Assembly: GCA_944384105.1 (NCBI GenBank)
Contig: CALWSC010000070.1
Span: forward strand, 1 to 36,288
DNA length: 36,288 nucleotides
Source: an uncultured Lachnospiraceae bacterium
Lineage (GTDB): Bacteria; Bacillota; Clostridia; Lachnospirales; Lachnospiraceae
Direction: 5' to 3'
The notes beneath the pieces were generated by a model. It was not told the DNA's origin, did no database searches, and saw only the letters and a list, made by a program, of their open reading frames with translations. Shown one piece after another: positions 26,413 through 34,737 of this stretch. Both the position numbers and the translations under genes were made by a program. Every line of letters starts with the position of its first letter. The stretch's first letter is position 1.

Positions 26413-28494
26413 ATGAGAGAAGAATGGGCATCTTTTAAAGAAGGTATCTGGGAGAAGGAGATTAACGTCAGAGACTTCATCCAGAAAAACTATACACCGT
26501 ATGACGGAGACGATTCGTTCCTTGCAGGACCGACTGAGAGAACAAAGGAATTATGGGCACAGGTTATGGAGTTATCCAGACAGGAGCGCGAGAAGGGCGG
26601 AGTCCTTGATATGGATACGAAGATTATCTCCACGATTACCTCCCATGGTCCGGGATATCTGGATAAGGATAAAGAGACGATTGTAGGATTCCAGACAGAC
26701 AAGCCGTTCAAACGTTCCTTACAGCCTTACGGCGGTATCCGCATGGCAATCAAAGCGTGTGAGGACAATGGCTACCATGTAGACCCGCAGGTTGTGGAGT
26801 TCTTTACAAAGCACAGAAAAACACACAACGACGGCGTATTTGACGCATACACACCGGAGATGCGCGCATGCCGTTCCAGCCACATCATTACAGGTCTTCC
26901 GGATGCTTACGGACGCGGACGTATTATCGGTGACTACCGCCGTGTGGCTCTGTACGGAGTAGACCGCTTAATTGAGGACAAGCAGCATCAGAAAGATACT
27001 ACCAGAACAATCATGTACTCTGATGTTACGAGAGAGAGAGAAGAGCTCTCCGAGCAGATCAAGGCGCTGAAGGAGTTAAAGGAGCTGGGCCAGATCTACG
27101 GATATGATATTTCCAGACCGGCGAAGAACGTACAGGAGGCAATCCAGTGGCTGTACTTCGGATACCTTGCAGCGATCAAGGAGCAGAACGGAGCAGCGAT
27201 GTCCCTGGGACGTACCTCCACCTTTATCGATATTTACGCAGAGCGTGACTTACAGAATGGAACATTTACCGAGGAGCAGATTCAGGAGTTCGTAGACCAC
27301 TTCATCATGAAGCTGCGTCTCGTAAAATTTGCGAGAACACCGGAATACAACGCCCTGTTCTCCGGCGACCCGACCTGGGTAACAGAGTCCATCGGAGGTA
27401 TGGGAATTGACGGACGCCATATGGTAACCAAGATGTCCTATCGCTACCTGCATACCCTGTCAAATCTGGGAACAGCTCCGGAACCGAACCTGACCGTACT
27501 GTGGTCAACAAGACTGCCGCAGAACTTCAAGCGTTTCTGCGCAAAGACTTCCATCGAGTCTTCCTCTATCCAGTACGAGAACGACGACCTGATGCGCGTG
27601 ACACACGGCGACGATTATGCGATCGCATGCTGCGTATCCTCCATGCGTGTCGGCAAGGAGATGCAGTTCTTCGGCGCGCGTGCGAACCTGGCGAAGTGCC
27701 TCCTCTACGCGATCAACGGCGGTGTGGATGAGGTGTCCAAGAAGCAGGTTGGACCGAAGTACCGTCCGGTTACATCCGAGTATCTGGATTATGACGAGGT
27801 TATGGACAAGTTCCACGACATGATGAAATGGCTGGCAGGCGTATATGTAAACGCGCTGAACATCATCCATTACATGCATGACAAATATTGCTATGAGAGA
27901 CTGCAGATGGCACTGCACGACAAGAAGATCACCCGCTGGTTTGCAACCGGTATTGCCGGTCTCTCCGTAGTAGCTGACTCCCTGTCTGCCATCAAGTACG
28001 CAAAGGTTAAGACAGTTCGCGATGAGAACGGCATTGTAGTTGACTACGAAGTGGAGGGAGATTTCCCGAAATACGGCAACGATGACGACCGCGTGGATGA
28101 GATTGCATACGATATCGTACATGATTTCATGGCTTATGTAAAAGGCAACCACACCTACCGCGGCGGTGTTCCGACGACCTCTATTCTTACGATCACATCC
28201 AATGTTGTGTATGGTAAGAACACAGGTTCCACACCGGACGGACGTAAGGGCGGACAGCCGTTTGCTCCGGGTGCCAACCCGATGCATCACAGAGACTGCC
28301 ACGGTGCGGTAGCATCCCTTGCATCCGTATCCAAGCTGCCGTTCAGAGATGCACAGGACGGTATCTCCAATACCTTCTCCATCATCCCGGGAGCGCTCGG
28401 AAAGGACGATGCTATTTTATTTGACGATATCTCTTTTGAGCTGGAGCCGGACTGCGCATGCTGCGAGCCGAACGCTTCTCTCGACGAGGAGTAA
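26413..28494 (+). CDS. pflB: Pyruvate formate-lyase catalytic core lacking the glycyl radical domain
   Basis: 693 residues against about 760 for E. coli PflB. Converts pyruvate and CoA to acetyl-CoA and formate. The substrate and thiyl part is complete: [13 protein letters not shown], the active-site pair Cys406-Cys407 in [27 protein letters not shown], and [18 protein letters not shown] near the end. In the E. coli enzyme this is followed by the C-terminal domain bearing the radical Gly734. Here the protein instead ends in a short acidic tail with Cys681, Cys683 and Cys684 ([14 protein letters not shown]), and the radical domain is a separate gene at 28573. AGGAGG precedes the ATG. Confidence 0.96.
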   Translation: MREEWASFKEGIWEKEINVRDFIQKNYTPYDGDDSFLAGPTERTKELWAQVMELSRQEREKGGVLDMDTKIISTITSHGPGYLDKDKETIVGFQTDKPFKRSLQPYGGIRMAIKACEDNGYHVDPQVVEFFTKHRKTHNDGVFDAYTPEMRACRSSHIITGLPDAYGRGRIIGDYRRVALYGVDRLIEDKQHQKDTTRTIMYSDVTREREELSEQIKALKELKELGQIYGYDISRPAKNVQEAIQWLYFGYLAAIKEQNGAAMSLGRTSTFIDIYAERDLQNGTFTEEQIQEFVDHFIMKLRLVKFARTPEYNALFSGDPTWVTESIGGMGIDGRHMVTKMSYRYLHTLSNLGTAPEPNLTVLWSTRLPQNFKRFCAKTSIESSSIQYENDDLMRVTHGDDYAIACCVSSMRVGKEMQFFGARANLAKCLLYAINGGVDEVSKKQVGPKYRPVTSEYLDYDEVMDKFHDMMKWLAGVYVNALNIIHYMHDKYCYERLQMALHDKKITRWFATGIAGLSVVADSLSAIKYAKVKTVRDENGIVVDYEVEGDFPKYGNDDDRVDEIAYDIVHDFMAYVKGNHTYRGGVPTTSILTITSNVVYGKNTGSTPDGRKGGQPFAPGANPMHHRDCHGAVASLASVSKLPFRDAQDGISNTFSIIPGALGKDDAILFDDISFELEPDCACCEPNASLDEE

Positions 28495-28507
28495 TCACAG
28501 ATTTTTA

Positions 28508-28535
28508 CGGGCGCGGAACTATATATCCGCGTCCG
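28508..28535 (+). other. RNA hairpin between the two formate-lyase subunit genes
   Basis: CGGGCGCGGA pairs with TCCGCGTCCG (10 bp, one G-U) around the 8-base loop ACTATATA, 14 bases after the core gene's stop. No T run follows, so it is not a standard terminator. It could protect the upstream 3' end or help set relative amounts of the two subunits. Confidence 0.6.
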
Positions 28536-28572
28536 CAGAAAATAACTATGAAATATCAAGGAGGACAACATC

Positions 28573-28815
28573 ATGAATATCAGTGAAGCTCAGATCGACA
28601 ACTTAGTAGGATTATTAGACGGATACGCTGAAAAAGGCGGACATCACTTAAACGTAAACGTGTTTACAAAAGAGACTCTGCTCGACGCGCAGGCACATCC
28701 GGAGAAATATCCGCAGCTTACCGTGCGTGTATCCGGTTACGCTGTAAACTTCAACAAGCTGACAAAAGAGCAGCAGGATGAAGTTATCTCCAGAACATTC
28801 CATGAAGGAATGTAA
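28573..28815 (+). CDS. grcA: Separate glycyl radical subunit of pyruvate formate-lyase (GrcA-like)
   Basis: 80 residues that match the last ~80 residues of ordinary formate-lyase: [37 protein letters not shown] with radical Gly55, and [16 protein letters not shown]. coli GrcA/YfiD is a longer spare part for oxygen-damaged enzyme. Here the neighbouring core lacks this domain altogether, so the small protein is likely an obligatory subunit supplying the glycyl radical. AAGGAGG precedes the ATG. The activating-enzyme gene overlaps its 3' end. Confidence 0.95.
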   Translation: MNISEAQIDNLVGLLDGYAEKGGHHLNVNVFTKETLLDAQAHPEKYPQLTVRVSGYAVNFNKLTKEQQDEVISRTFHEGM

Positions 28816-29560
28816 AACAGGGCGCATACATTCTCTGGAAAGTTTCGGGACCGTTGACGGTCCCGGAATTCGTTTTGTGGTATTTTTCCAGGGATGTCCG
28901 ATGCGCTGCCAGTACTGCCATAACCCGGATACCTGGGAGGTTCATGCGGGTACTGAGATGACTGTGCGTGAGATCCTGGATATGTACGACAAGAACCGCC
29001 ATTTCTATAAGAACGGCGGCATCACTGCCACTGGAGGCGAGCCTCTGCTGCAGATGGATTTCCTGACAGAGTTATTTACAGAGGCAAAGAAAGAAGGCAT
29101 CCACACCTGCCTTGATACCTCGGGCATTATGTACCGGCAGGAGAGGCAGGAGGAGTATGGCCGACTGTTCGCGGTGACGGATCTCGTGCTGCTTGACATC
29201 AAGCACAGTGATCCCAGAGGACACCTCAGTCTGACCAGTCAGAAGCAGGATCATATCCTCGAGTTTCTCCACGCGCTTGAGCTGGCAAATGTACCGGTCG
29301 TTATCCGCCATGTAGTGGTTCCGGGAATCACTGACAAAGAGGAGGAGCTTCGGGGACTCGGCAGGATTATCGGTACTCTTCGCAATCTGAAAGGGCTGGA
29401 AGTGCTTCCGTATCACACCATGGGAGTCTCAAAATATGAATCCCTTGGCATCGAATATCCATTGAAGGGTCTGGAGAGCATGGATAAACAGGATGCAAAG
29501 AAGGCAAGAGAAATAATCCTGAATGAGATCAGAAGAGTCAGGCGGGGAAGAAAAGAATAA
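28802..29560 (+). CDS. pflA: Pyruvate formate-lyase activating enzyme (radical SAM)
   Basis: 252 residues. Uses a [4Fe-4S] cluster and S-adenosylmethionine to install the glycyl radical. Cluster motif Cys32-x3-Cys36-x2-Cys39 ([15 protein letters not shown]), TGGEPLLQ for SAM binding, and the C-terminal [15 protein letters not shown] block. The ATG at 28802 overlaps the glycyl-subunit gene by 14 bp and gives the usual start shortly before [19 protein letters not shown]. An ATG eight codons upstream is possible. Neither has a clear ribosome binding site, so translation probably depends on coupling to the upstream gene. Confidence 0.95.
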   Translation: MKECKTGRIHSLESFGTVDGPGIRFVVFFQGCPMRCQYCHNPDTWEVHAGTEMTVREILDMYDKNRHFYKNGGITATGGEPLLQMDFLTELFTEAKKEGIHTCLDTSGIMYRQERQEEYGRLFAVTDLVLLDIKHSDPRGHLSLTSQKQDHILEFLHALELANVPVVIRHVVVPGITDKEEELRGLGRIIGTLRNLKGLEVLPYHTMGVSKYESLGIEYPLKGLESMDKQDAKKAREIILNEIRRVRRGRKE

Positions 29561-29570
29561 AATATCGTAT

Positions 29571-29608
29571 AAGGCGGAACTGTTTTTAACGGTTCCGTCT
29601 TTACTTTT
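29571..29608 (+). terminator. Terminator after pflA
   Basis: AAGGCGGAAC pairs with GTTCCGTCTT (10 bp, one G-U) around an 11-base loop, followed by TACTTTTT. The -35 of the next promoter lies within its 3' edge. Confidence 0.8.
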
Positions 29609-29628
29609 TGTGGGAAAGTAAGTATAAT
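29600..29628 (+). promoter_or_regulatory. Promoter of hom
   Basis: TTTACT, 17 bp, perfect TATAAT, about 40 bases before the ATG. Confidence 0.6.
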
Positions 29629-29671
29629 GAAAAAATATTTATGAGAATTTACAATATGAGGTGAAATTATT

Positions 29672-30961
29672 ATGGATGGCAAAAGAGTGATTTATGCCGC
29701 GCTGCTTGGGCTTGGAACTGTCGGCACCGGTGTCTATAAGGTTTTGAAAATGCAGGAGGATGAGATGGCGCAGAAGATCGGCGCTGTTGTCAAGGTCAAG
29801 AAAGTGATGGTCCGCAGCGTACAGAAAGCTGCAGAGAAGCTGAAAGATGCGTCTCTGGTGACAAATGACTGGCAGGAGATCATCAATGATCCGGAGATAG
29901 AAGTGGTCATTGAGGTGATGGGGGGCATTCACCCGGCAAAGGAGTATATCCTGGAGGCATTAAACGCCGGAAAGAACGTTGTGACTGCGAATAAGGATCT
30001 CGTTGCAGAGGAGGGGCACCGGCTTCTGGAGGCTGCCGCAGAGCACCGGGCAGACTTTTTATTTGAGGCAGCGGTAGCCGGCGGCATCCCGATCATTCGT
30101 CCGCTGAAGCAGTGCCTGGCGGGCAATCATATCACTGAGGTCATGGGTATCATGAACGGAACCACAAACTTTATCCTGACCAAGATGTCCGAGGAAGGCA
30201 TGGAATTTGCCGATGCCCTCAAGATGGCGCAGGATCTGGGCTATGCAGAGGCGGATCCGACGGCCGATGTGGAGGGTTATGACGCGGGCAGAAAGCTTGC
30301 GATCCTCGCGTCCATTGCTTTTAATTCCCGTGTGGTATTCTCAAACGTTTACACAGAGGGAATTACGAAGATCACAGCTACAGATATCCGCTATGCACAG
30401 GAGATGGGCTGTACAATCAAGCTGCTCGGCGTTGCAAAGAATTCCGGGGACGGCATTGAAGTTCATGTACATCCGATGCTGATTGAGAGCAACCATCCGT
30501 TAGCCGCGGTGCGCGACTCTTACAACGCGGTCTTTGTCCACGGCGATGCAGTACAGGATGCGATGTTTTTCGGTCGGGGTGCGGGTGAACTTCCTACCGC
30601 AAGCGCGATCGTGGGAGACGTCTTTGACGTTGTGAGAAATTCTCTTGCGGGCTGCAACGGCAGAATCGGCTGTACCTGCTACAAGCGCCTTCCAATCCGG
30701 CAGATGGAAGATATTCAGAGCCGTTACTTTGTCCGCATGCAGGTGGAAGACCGTTACGGCGTTCTGGCCAGCGTGGCGAGTGTCTTCGGCAATAACAGCG
30801 TGAGCATCGCGCAGATGGTCCAGAAGAAAAAGAAGGGCGAGCTGGCAGAGATTGTCGTGATTACGGACAGTGTTATGGAGCGCCATTTCCAGGATTCCCT
30901 CAAAGTGCTCGGAAGCATGTCGGTGATCCGTGAGATCTCAAGTATCATCCGGGTATATTGA
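29672..30961 (+). CDS. hom: Homoserine dehydrogenase with C-terminal ACT domain
   Basis: 429 residues. Reduces aspartate semialdehyde to homoserine on the way to threonine, methionine and isoleucine. NAD(P) loop GLGTVGTGVYKVL (13-25), VTANKDL, the substrate-site blocks GIMNGTTNFIL and DLGYAEADPTADVEGYDAGRKL, then RGAGELPTASAIVGD. The last ~80 residues (RYFVRMQVEDRYGVLASVASVFGNNSVSI) are an ACT domain, usually the site of threonine feedback inhibition. GAGGTGA precedes the ATG. The gene is monocistronic; no thrB or thrC lies beside it. Confidence 0.96.
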   Translation: MDGKRVIYAALLGLGTVGTGVYKVLKMQEDEMAQKIGAVVKVKKVMVRSVQKAAEKLKDASLVTNDWQEIINDPEIEVVIEVMGGIHPAKEYILEALNAGKNVVTANKDLVAEEGHRLLEAAAEHRADFLFEAAVAGGIPIIRPLKQCLAGNHITEVMGIMNGTTNFILTKMSEEGMEFADALKMAQDLGYAEADPTADVEGYDAGRKLAILASIAFNSRVVFSNVYTEGITKITATDIRYAQEMGCTIKLLGVAKNSGDGIEVHVHPMLIESNHPLAAVRDSYNAVFVHGDAVQDAMFFGRGAGELPTASAIVGDVFDVVRNSLAGCNGRIGCTCYKRLPIRQMEDIQSRYFVRMQVEDRYGVLASVASVFGNNSVSIAQMVQKKKKGELAEIVVITDSVMERHFQDSLKVLGSMSVIREISSIIRVY

Positions 30962-30977
30962 CAATCCTTTCGCTATT

Positions 30978-31032
30978 GTTACAAAATGGTTACAGAAACC
31001 GGCTTAATCTTGCCTCCGCTTTATGATATACT
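30978..31032 (+). promoter_or_regulatory. Tandem GTTACA repeats and promoter of the second two-component operon
   Basis: GTTACA at 30978-30983 and again at 30989-30994, exactly 11 bp apart, upstream of TTAATC (31004-31009), 17 bp and TATACT (31027-31032, in TGATATACT, an extended -10). Direct repeats one DNA turn apart are the standard binding pattern of OmpR/PhoB-family dimers. Similar repeats recur at 33158 and 34612. Confidence 0.62.
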
Positions 31033-31061
31033 GTTTTCAGAATACAACAGGAGACAAAAGA

Positions 31062-31739
31062 GTGGTTATGCGTGCAAGAATACTGGTGATTGAAGATGAA
31101 CTGGCGATCAGCGATCTGATCTGCATGAATCTGGAGGCCGCAGGCTATGAGTCTGCGGCTTTTTATAATGGAAATGATGCGGCGGACGCTCTGGAACGGG
31201 ACGCGTCATATGATCTCGCGCTTCTGGACGTTATGCTCCCCGGAAGAGACGGCTTCTCCCTGCTGCCGCTGCTGCGGGGGAAAAAGATACCTGTGATCTT
31301 TCTCACCGCAAAGGGCGATGTCGCGAGCAAGGTGAAGGGGCTCAAGAGCGGCGCAGAGGACTATATCGTAAAGCCGTTTGAGATGCTCGAGCTGCTCGTG
31401 CGGATTGAGAAGATTCTCGAGCGCGCAGGAAAGAAGAGAGAGGAGTGTATCCGGATCCGGGATGTATGTATTTATCCTGAACGCCGTCAGGTCACCCGGG
31501 GCGGGACAGAGGTTGCGCTTAAGCCCATGGAGTTTGACTGCCTGATGATGTTCGTGCGCTATAAAAATATTGCACTGACGAGAGAGCAGCTTCTCGCCGG
31601 CCTGTGGGGCGTGGAGTTTGACGGTGAGACGCGCACGATCGACGTCCATGTGGGCAGGATACGAAAGAAACTGGATTTCTGGGACGTCATACGGACAATT
31701 CCGCGCATCGGTTATCGCCTGGAGGTGAAGGAAGAATGA
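31062..31739 (+). CDS. OmpR/PhoP-family response regulator
   Basis: 225 residues from a GTG at 31062, chosen because GGAG (31050-31053) is 8 bases away; an ATG two codons later is the alternative. Receiver domain with Glu11/Asp12/Glu13 and phospho-acceptor Asp56 (LLDVMLP), Thr in FLTAKGD, and Lys in DYIVKPFE. The winged-helix domain covers about 130-225 (VALKPMEFDCLMMFVRYKN, DVHVGRIRKKLD, TIPRIGYRLEV). The stop overlaps the kinase start (ATGA). It probably controls its own operon and the two envelope genes downstream. Confidence 0.92.
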   Translation: MVMRARILVIEDELAISDLICMNLEAAGYESAAFYNGNDAADALERDASYDLALLDVMLPGRDGFSLLPLLRGKKIPVIFLTAKGDVASKVKGLKSGAEDYIVKPFEMLELLVRIEKILERAGKKREECIRIRDVCIYPERRQVTRGGTEVALKPMEFDCLMMFVRYKNIALTREQLLAGLWGVEFDGETRTIDVHVGRIRKKLDFWDVIRTIPRIGYRLEVKEE

Positions 31740-33208
31740 AATTAAGAACAAAGATTTCACTGGCAGCGACATTGTCGCTGCTGATTTTTTCACAGCTTAT
31801 TTCTGTGTTTATTCTCTGGAACGTAAAGAAAATTGATCTGAACGCGGTGCTGGATATACAGAAGGATATCCTTCGGGAGCAGGTGACCGGGGCGGCGTAT
31901 GAGCTCGCTGACCTGCAGATGGAAACGGGGGAAATCCTTCCCGAGGTCGCGGCAAATCTGCTGCGGAAGTCTATGGACGTTTATACGGTCGTATGGCAGG
32001 GAGAGCGCCAGATCAGAAACAGCACGAGCTATGAGATTGATCCAGGATGGTTCTGGCAGGAGATCAGGGAGCATCCTCAGAAGCTGCCGGTTGCAAACGG
32101 CTCCCCCGACTTTATAGCAGTTCGGGAGGCGGCGCTACAGGAGACGCATCTGCTGCTGATGGCAAAGAAACTGGAGTTTCAAGATGAAACGTATCTCGTG
32201 CTGCGCATATGGGATGTCTCGGAGCTGTATGGAAGAATTCAAAACCTGTTCTGGGGAGGGGTCATGATTTCACTTGTGCTGGGCGCGGTGATGCTTGCGC
32301 TTCTGCAGGCGGTGATTCTGAGAATTCTCAGGCCTTTTTACCGGATGAAGGAGACGGCGAATATTATAGCATCCGGGGACTACAGCCGCCGTCTCCCCGT
32401 CGGTTCGGGAGATGAGATCGCAGAGATATCCGAGAGCTTTAACAGAATGGCACAGCGGGTGGAGGAGCACATCAGTGAGCTCACAGAACTCAATGAACGC
32501 CAGACACAGATGATCGGAAATATGGCGCATGAGCTCAAGACGCCGATGACAGCGATTTCCGGGTACTCTGAGACACTGCTCAAAGTAAAGCTGAGTCCCG
32601 AAAGACAGGAGCAGGCTCTCAATTATATCTGCTCCGAATGCCGCCGCCTTTCCCGTTTATCGGCAAAACTGCTGGAGCTGACCGGACTGTATCATGAGGA
32701 GGAAACATTCCGGAAAGAGCGTTTTCCGGCGCAGAAGCTGAAAGAGACACTGGAGCTGATGATGCGGGAGCGGATAAAGCAGAAGAGGCTGCGGCTGCAG
32801 ATAACAGTGGAGCCGGAGAATCTGTCGGTGGAGGGAGACTGGGATCTTCTGGTCAGCATGCTGACGAACCTGCTGGACAACAGCTGCAAGGCGAGCACGG
32901 AGGGAGGGGGCATCTGTCTGACCATGGATCGTGACGGCTTCTGCGTGCGCGACGAGGGAGAGGGAATTGCCGCCGGGGATCTGGCACGGGTCACGGAGGC
33001 GTTTTATATGGCGGATAAATCCCGCTCCCGCCGGCAGGGAGGCGCAGGGCTGGGACTTGCGCTGTGCAGTGAGATTGCGAAGCTGCACGGAGCAAAGCTG
33101 GAGATTGAGAGTGAGCCCGGCAGGGGAACCGCGGTATCTGTGCGGTATATCCGGAAATTTACAGAACGGTTACACTACGGCGGGGACTCGGATACAGGAA
33201 AACGATAA
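31736..33208 (+). CDS. Sensor histidine kinase with HAMP domain
   Basis: 490 residues. A membrane segment at ~10-30, an extracytoplasmic sensor region of ~140 residues, a second membrane segment at about 175-198, then HAMP (ILRPFYRMKETANIIASGDYSRRLPVGSGDEIAEI). The HisKA box carries His265 (NMAHELKTPMTAISGYSETLL), and the HATPase domain has NLLDNSCKAS, VRDEGEGI, FYMADKSRSRRQGGAGLGLALCSEI. GGTGAAGGA precedes the ATG, which overlaps the regulator stop by 4 bases. The last codons contain the TTTACA/GTTACA repeats that appear to serve the next gene. Confidence 0.95.
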   Translation: MKLRTKISLAATLSLLIFSQLISVFILWNVKKIDLNAVLDIQKDILREQVTGAAYELADLQMETGEILPEVAANLLRKSMDVYTVVWQGERQIRNSTSYEIDPGWFWQEIREHPQKLPVANGSPDFIAVREAALQETHLLLMAKKLEFQDETYLVLRIWDVSELYGRIQNLFWGGVMISLVLGAVMLALLQAVILRILRPFYRMKETANIIASGDYSRRLPVGSGDEIAEISESFNRMAQRVEEHISELTELNERQTQMIGNMAHELKTPMTAISGYSETLLKVKLSPERQEQALNYICSECRRLSRLSAKLLELTGLYHEEETFRKERFPAQKLKETLELMMRERIKQKRLRLQITVEPENLSVEGDWDLLVSMLTNLLDNSCKASTEGGGICLTMDRDGFCVRDEGEGIAAGDLARVTEAFYMADKSRSRRQGGAGLGLALCSEIAKLHGAKLEIESEPGRGTAVSVRYIRKFTERLHYGGDSDTGKR

Positions 33209-33211
33209 AAT
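33158..33211 (+). promoter_or_regulatory. Tandem TTTACA/GTTACA repeats before the lipoprotein gene
   Basis: TTTACA (33158-33163) and GTTACA (33169-33174), 11 bp apart, inside the end of the kinase gene. TAAAAT (33206-33211) starts 37 bp after the second repeat, close to the 38 bp seen at the two-component promoter. No -35 is recognisable, as expected for an activated promoter. Confidence 0.45.
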
Positions 33212-33303
33212 AACAGATATCAGATACGACGGAATTTAAAAGCACACAGCTTTCGAAAAGCCTTCGTATCACGATAAAATCAGAAAAGAGGAGGAGCGTA
33301 GAC

Positions 33304-34584
33304 ATGAAGAAAAGAGCAGTCCTCCTTGCGGCGGTTATGGGACTTACATCCCTTGCCGGCTGCGGGGAAACGCCGGACACGGCGATTGTAAAGCGAAAGG
33401 AAACGGCGAGCATCGAATACAGGGAGGTAAAGAATGTCTCCGCCGAGGGCGGCACAGACGAGGGAGAACAGGAAAATCCTCTGCGCAGCCGTCTGGGAGC
33501 GCCGCAGCGGTACACGGCGGAGTTTGGCAGTGAAAACGGAAGGCTGAAGATTCACTGTGACGCGGAGGTTGAGATACCGTCTGTGGAGCAGGTGAGTACG
33601 TACCGGGTGTCGCAGAGCGATATGACGCCGGAGCAGATGGAGACGTTTGCCCGTGTTTTCTCGGACGGGGAGATATACGATGGGGAGTCATATCCCGCCC
33701 AGAAGCGTGCGCCTGATTTCGGCAGTATGTTTGCGAATCTGGAAGAACAGCTGCAGAGTGCCGCTGTCGAGAGGGCAGACGGAAGGAAGTATGATCTGTT
33801 TTATAAAAGTACAGATTCTGTGCCGAATATGATGGAACTGCAAATGGACGCGGCGGGAAGAGATGCGATTTCCTGGAATCCGAGAACATCCCTGTCGGCT
33901 CTGACAGAGGAAGAGGCGCTTTCCCTTGCAGGTATCACACAGGAGGAAGCGCGGCAACTGGCGAAGGAAAAGGTCGCAGAGCTTGGTATTCCGGGCATGG
34001 AAGAGGCGATGGTGCAGCTTGGCATCCACGTGGATTTGCTCGGAGATGAGTATACGGCCGATAATGCCGGGTGGCTGATTAATTTTACGAGAACGATTGA
34101 CGGAATTCCCGTTACATACACCAGTGAGCAGGGCGGCGCATATGAAGATATGGAAAGCGAGTACGAGACCTGGGGATATGAATGGCTTCAGGTGGCAGTC
34201 AACAGGGACGGCATTCAGATGGCACAGTGCTATAACGTCTATGATATAGGGGAGAAAACGACGGAAAATGTACAACTCATAAGCTTTGACGAAGTTTCAC
34301 AGATTTTCCGGCAGATGATGCTTATGCAAAACGCGGATATGAACGATGAGACGCGCGAGTATCAGATCGACAGAATCACGTTTGGTTATACCAGAATTTA
34401 TGATCCGGCTGTTGACAGCCGAAGCGGCGTGCTCGTGCCGGCGTGGGACTTTTTCGGAAGCTATCGCGTGAAAGCTGAGCATGAGGGGGAGAGTGCGGAA
34501 TATATAAGAGATTCAGCCGATATGAGCCATCTTACGATTAATGCCATTGACGGAAGCGTCATAGACCGCAGCCTGGGCTACTGA
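33304..34584 (+). CDS. Lipoprotein of unknown function
   Basis: 426 residues. Signal peptide with lipobox LAGC and lipidated Cys20, then a Ser/Glu-rich linker and a soluble mixed domain without membrane segments. I do not recognise a catalytic motif. The region TEEEALSLAGITQEEARQLAKEKVAELGI looks like a PepSY-type element, and the following strands (LINFTRTIDGIPVTYTS) resemble the same class of extracytoplasmic lipoproteins found beside two-component systems in Lachnospiraceae. AGAGGAGGAGCG precedes the ATG. It follows the kinase by 95 bp with its own putative regulator box, so it may be a target or an accessory sensor of that system. Confidence 0.82.
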   Translation: MKKRAVLLAAVMGLTSLAGCGETPDTAIVKRKETASIEYREVKNVSAEGGTDEGEQENPLRSRLGAPQRYTAEFGSENGRLKIHCDAEVEIPSVEQVSTYRVSQSDMTPEQMETFARVFSDGEIYDGESYPAQKRAPDFGSMFANLEEQLQSAAVERADGRKYDLFYKSTDSVPNMMELQMDAAGRDAISWNPRTSLSALTEEEALSLAGITQEEARQLAKEKVAELGIPGMEEAMVQLGIHVDLLGDEYTADNAGWLINFTRTIDGIPVTYTSEQGGAYEDMESEYETWGYEWLQVAVNRDGIQMAQCYNVYDIGEKTTENVQLISFDEVSQIFRQMMLMQNADMNDETREYQIDRITFGYTRIYDPAVDSRSGVLVPAWDFFGSYRVKAEHEGESAEYIRDSADMSHLTINAIDGSVIDRSLGY

Positions 34585-34611
34585 CAGAGAAAATAAGGCA
34601 GCGGACAAATC

Positions 34612-34682
34612 TTAACAAAATCTGACAATTTTTTTACAATATCCTCCGATGCATTTACGCGGAAAACGTGGAATGATAATAT
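34612..34682 (+). promoter_or_regulatory. TTNACA-type repeats and promoter of the L,D-transpeptidase gene
   Basis: TTAACA (34612-34617), CTGACA (34622-34627) and TTTACA (34633-34638), spaced 10 and 11 bp. A plausible promoter follows: TTTACG (34654-34659), 17 bp, TAATAT (34677-34682). The repeats resemble those at 30978 and 33158. Confidence 0.5.
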
Positions 34683-34737
34683 AAAAATATGAAATACTTA
34701 TCATGTAAAAGCGTTTTTCGGGGAAAAGGAGAGACAT

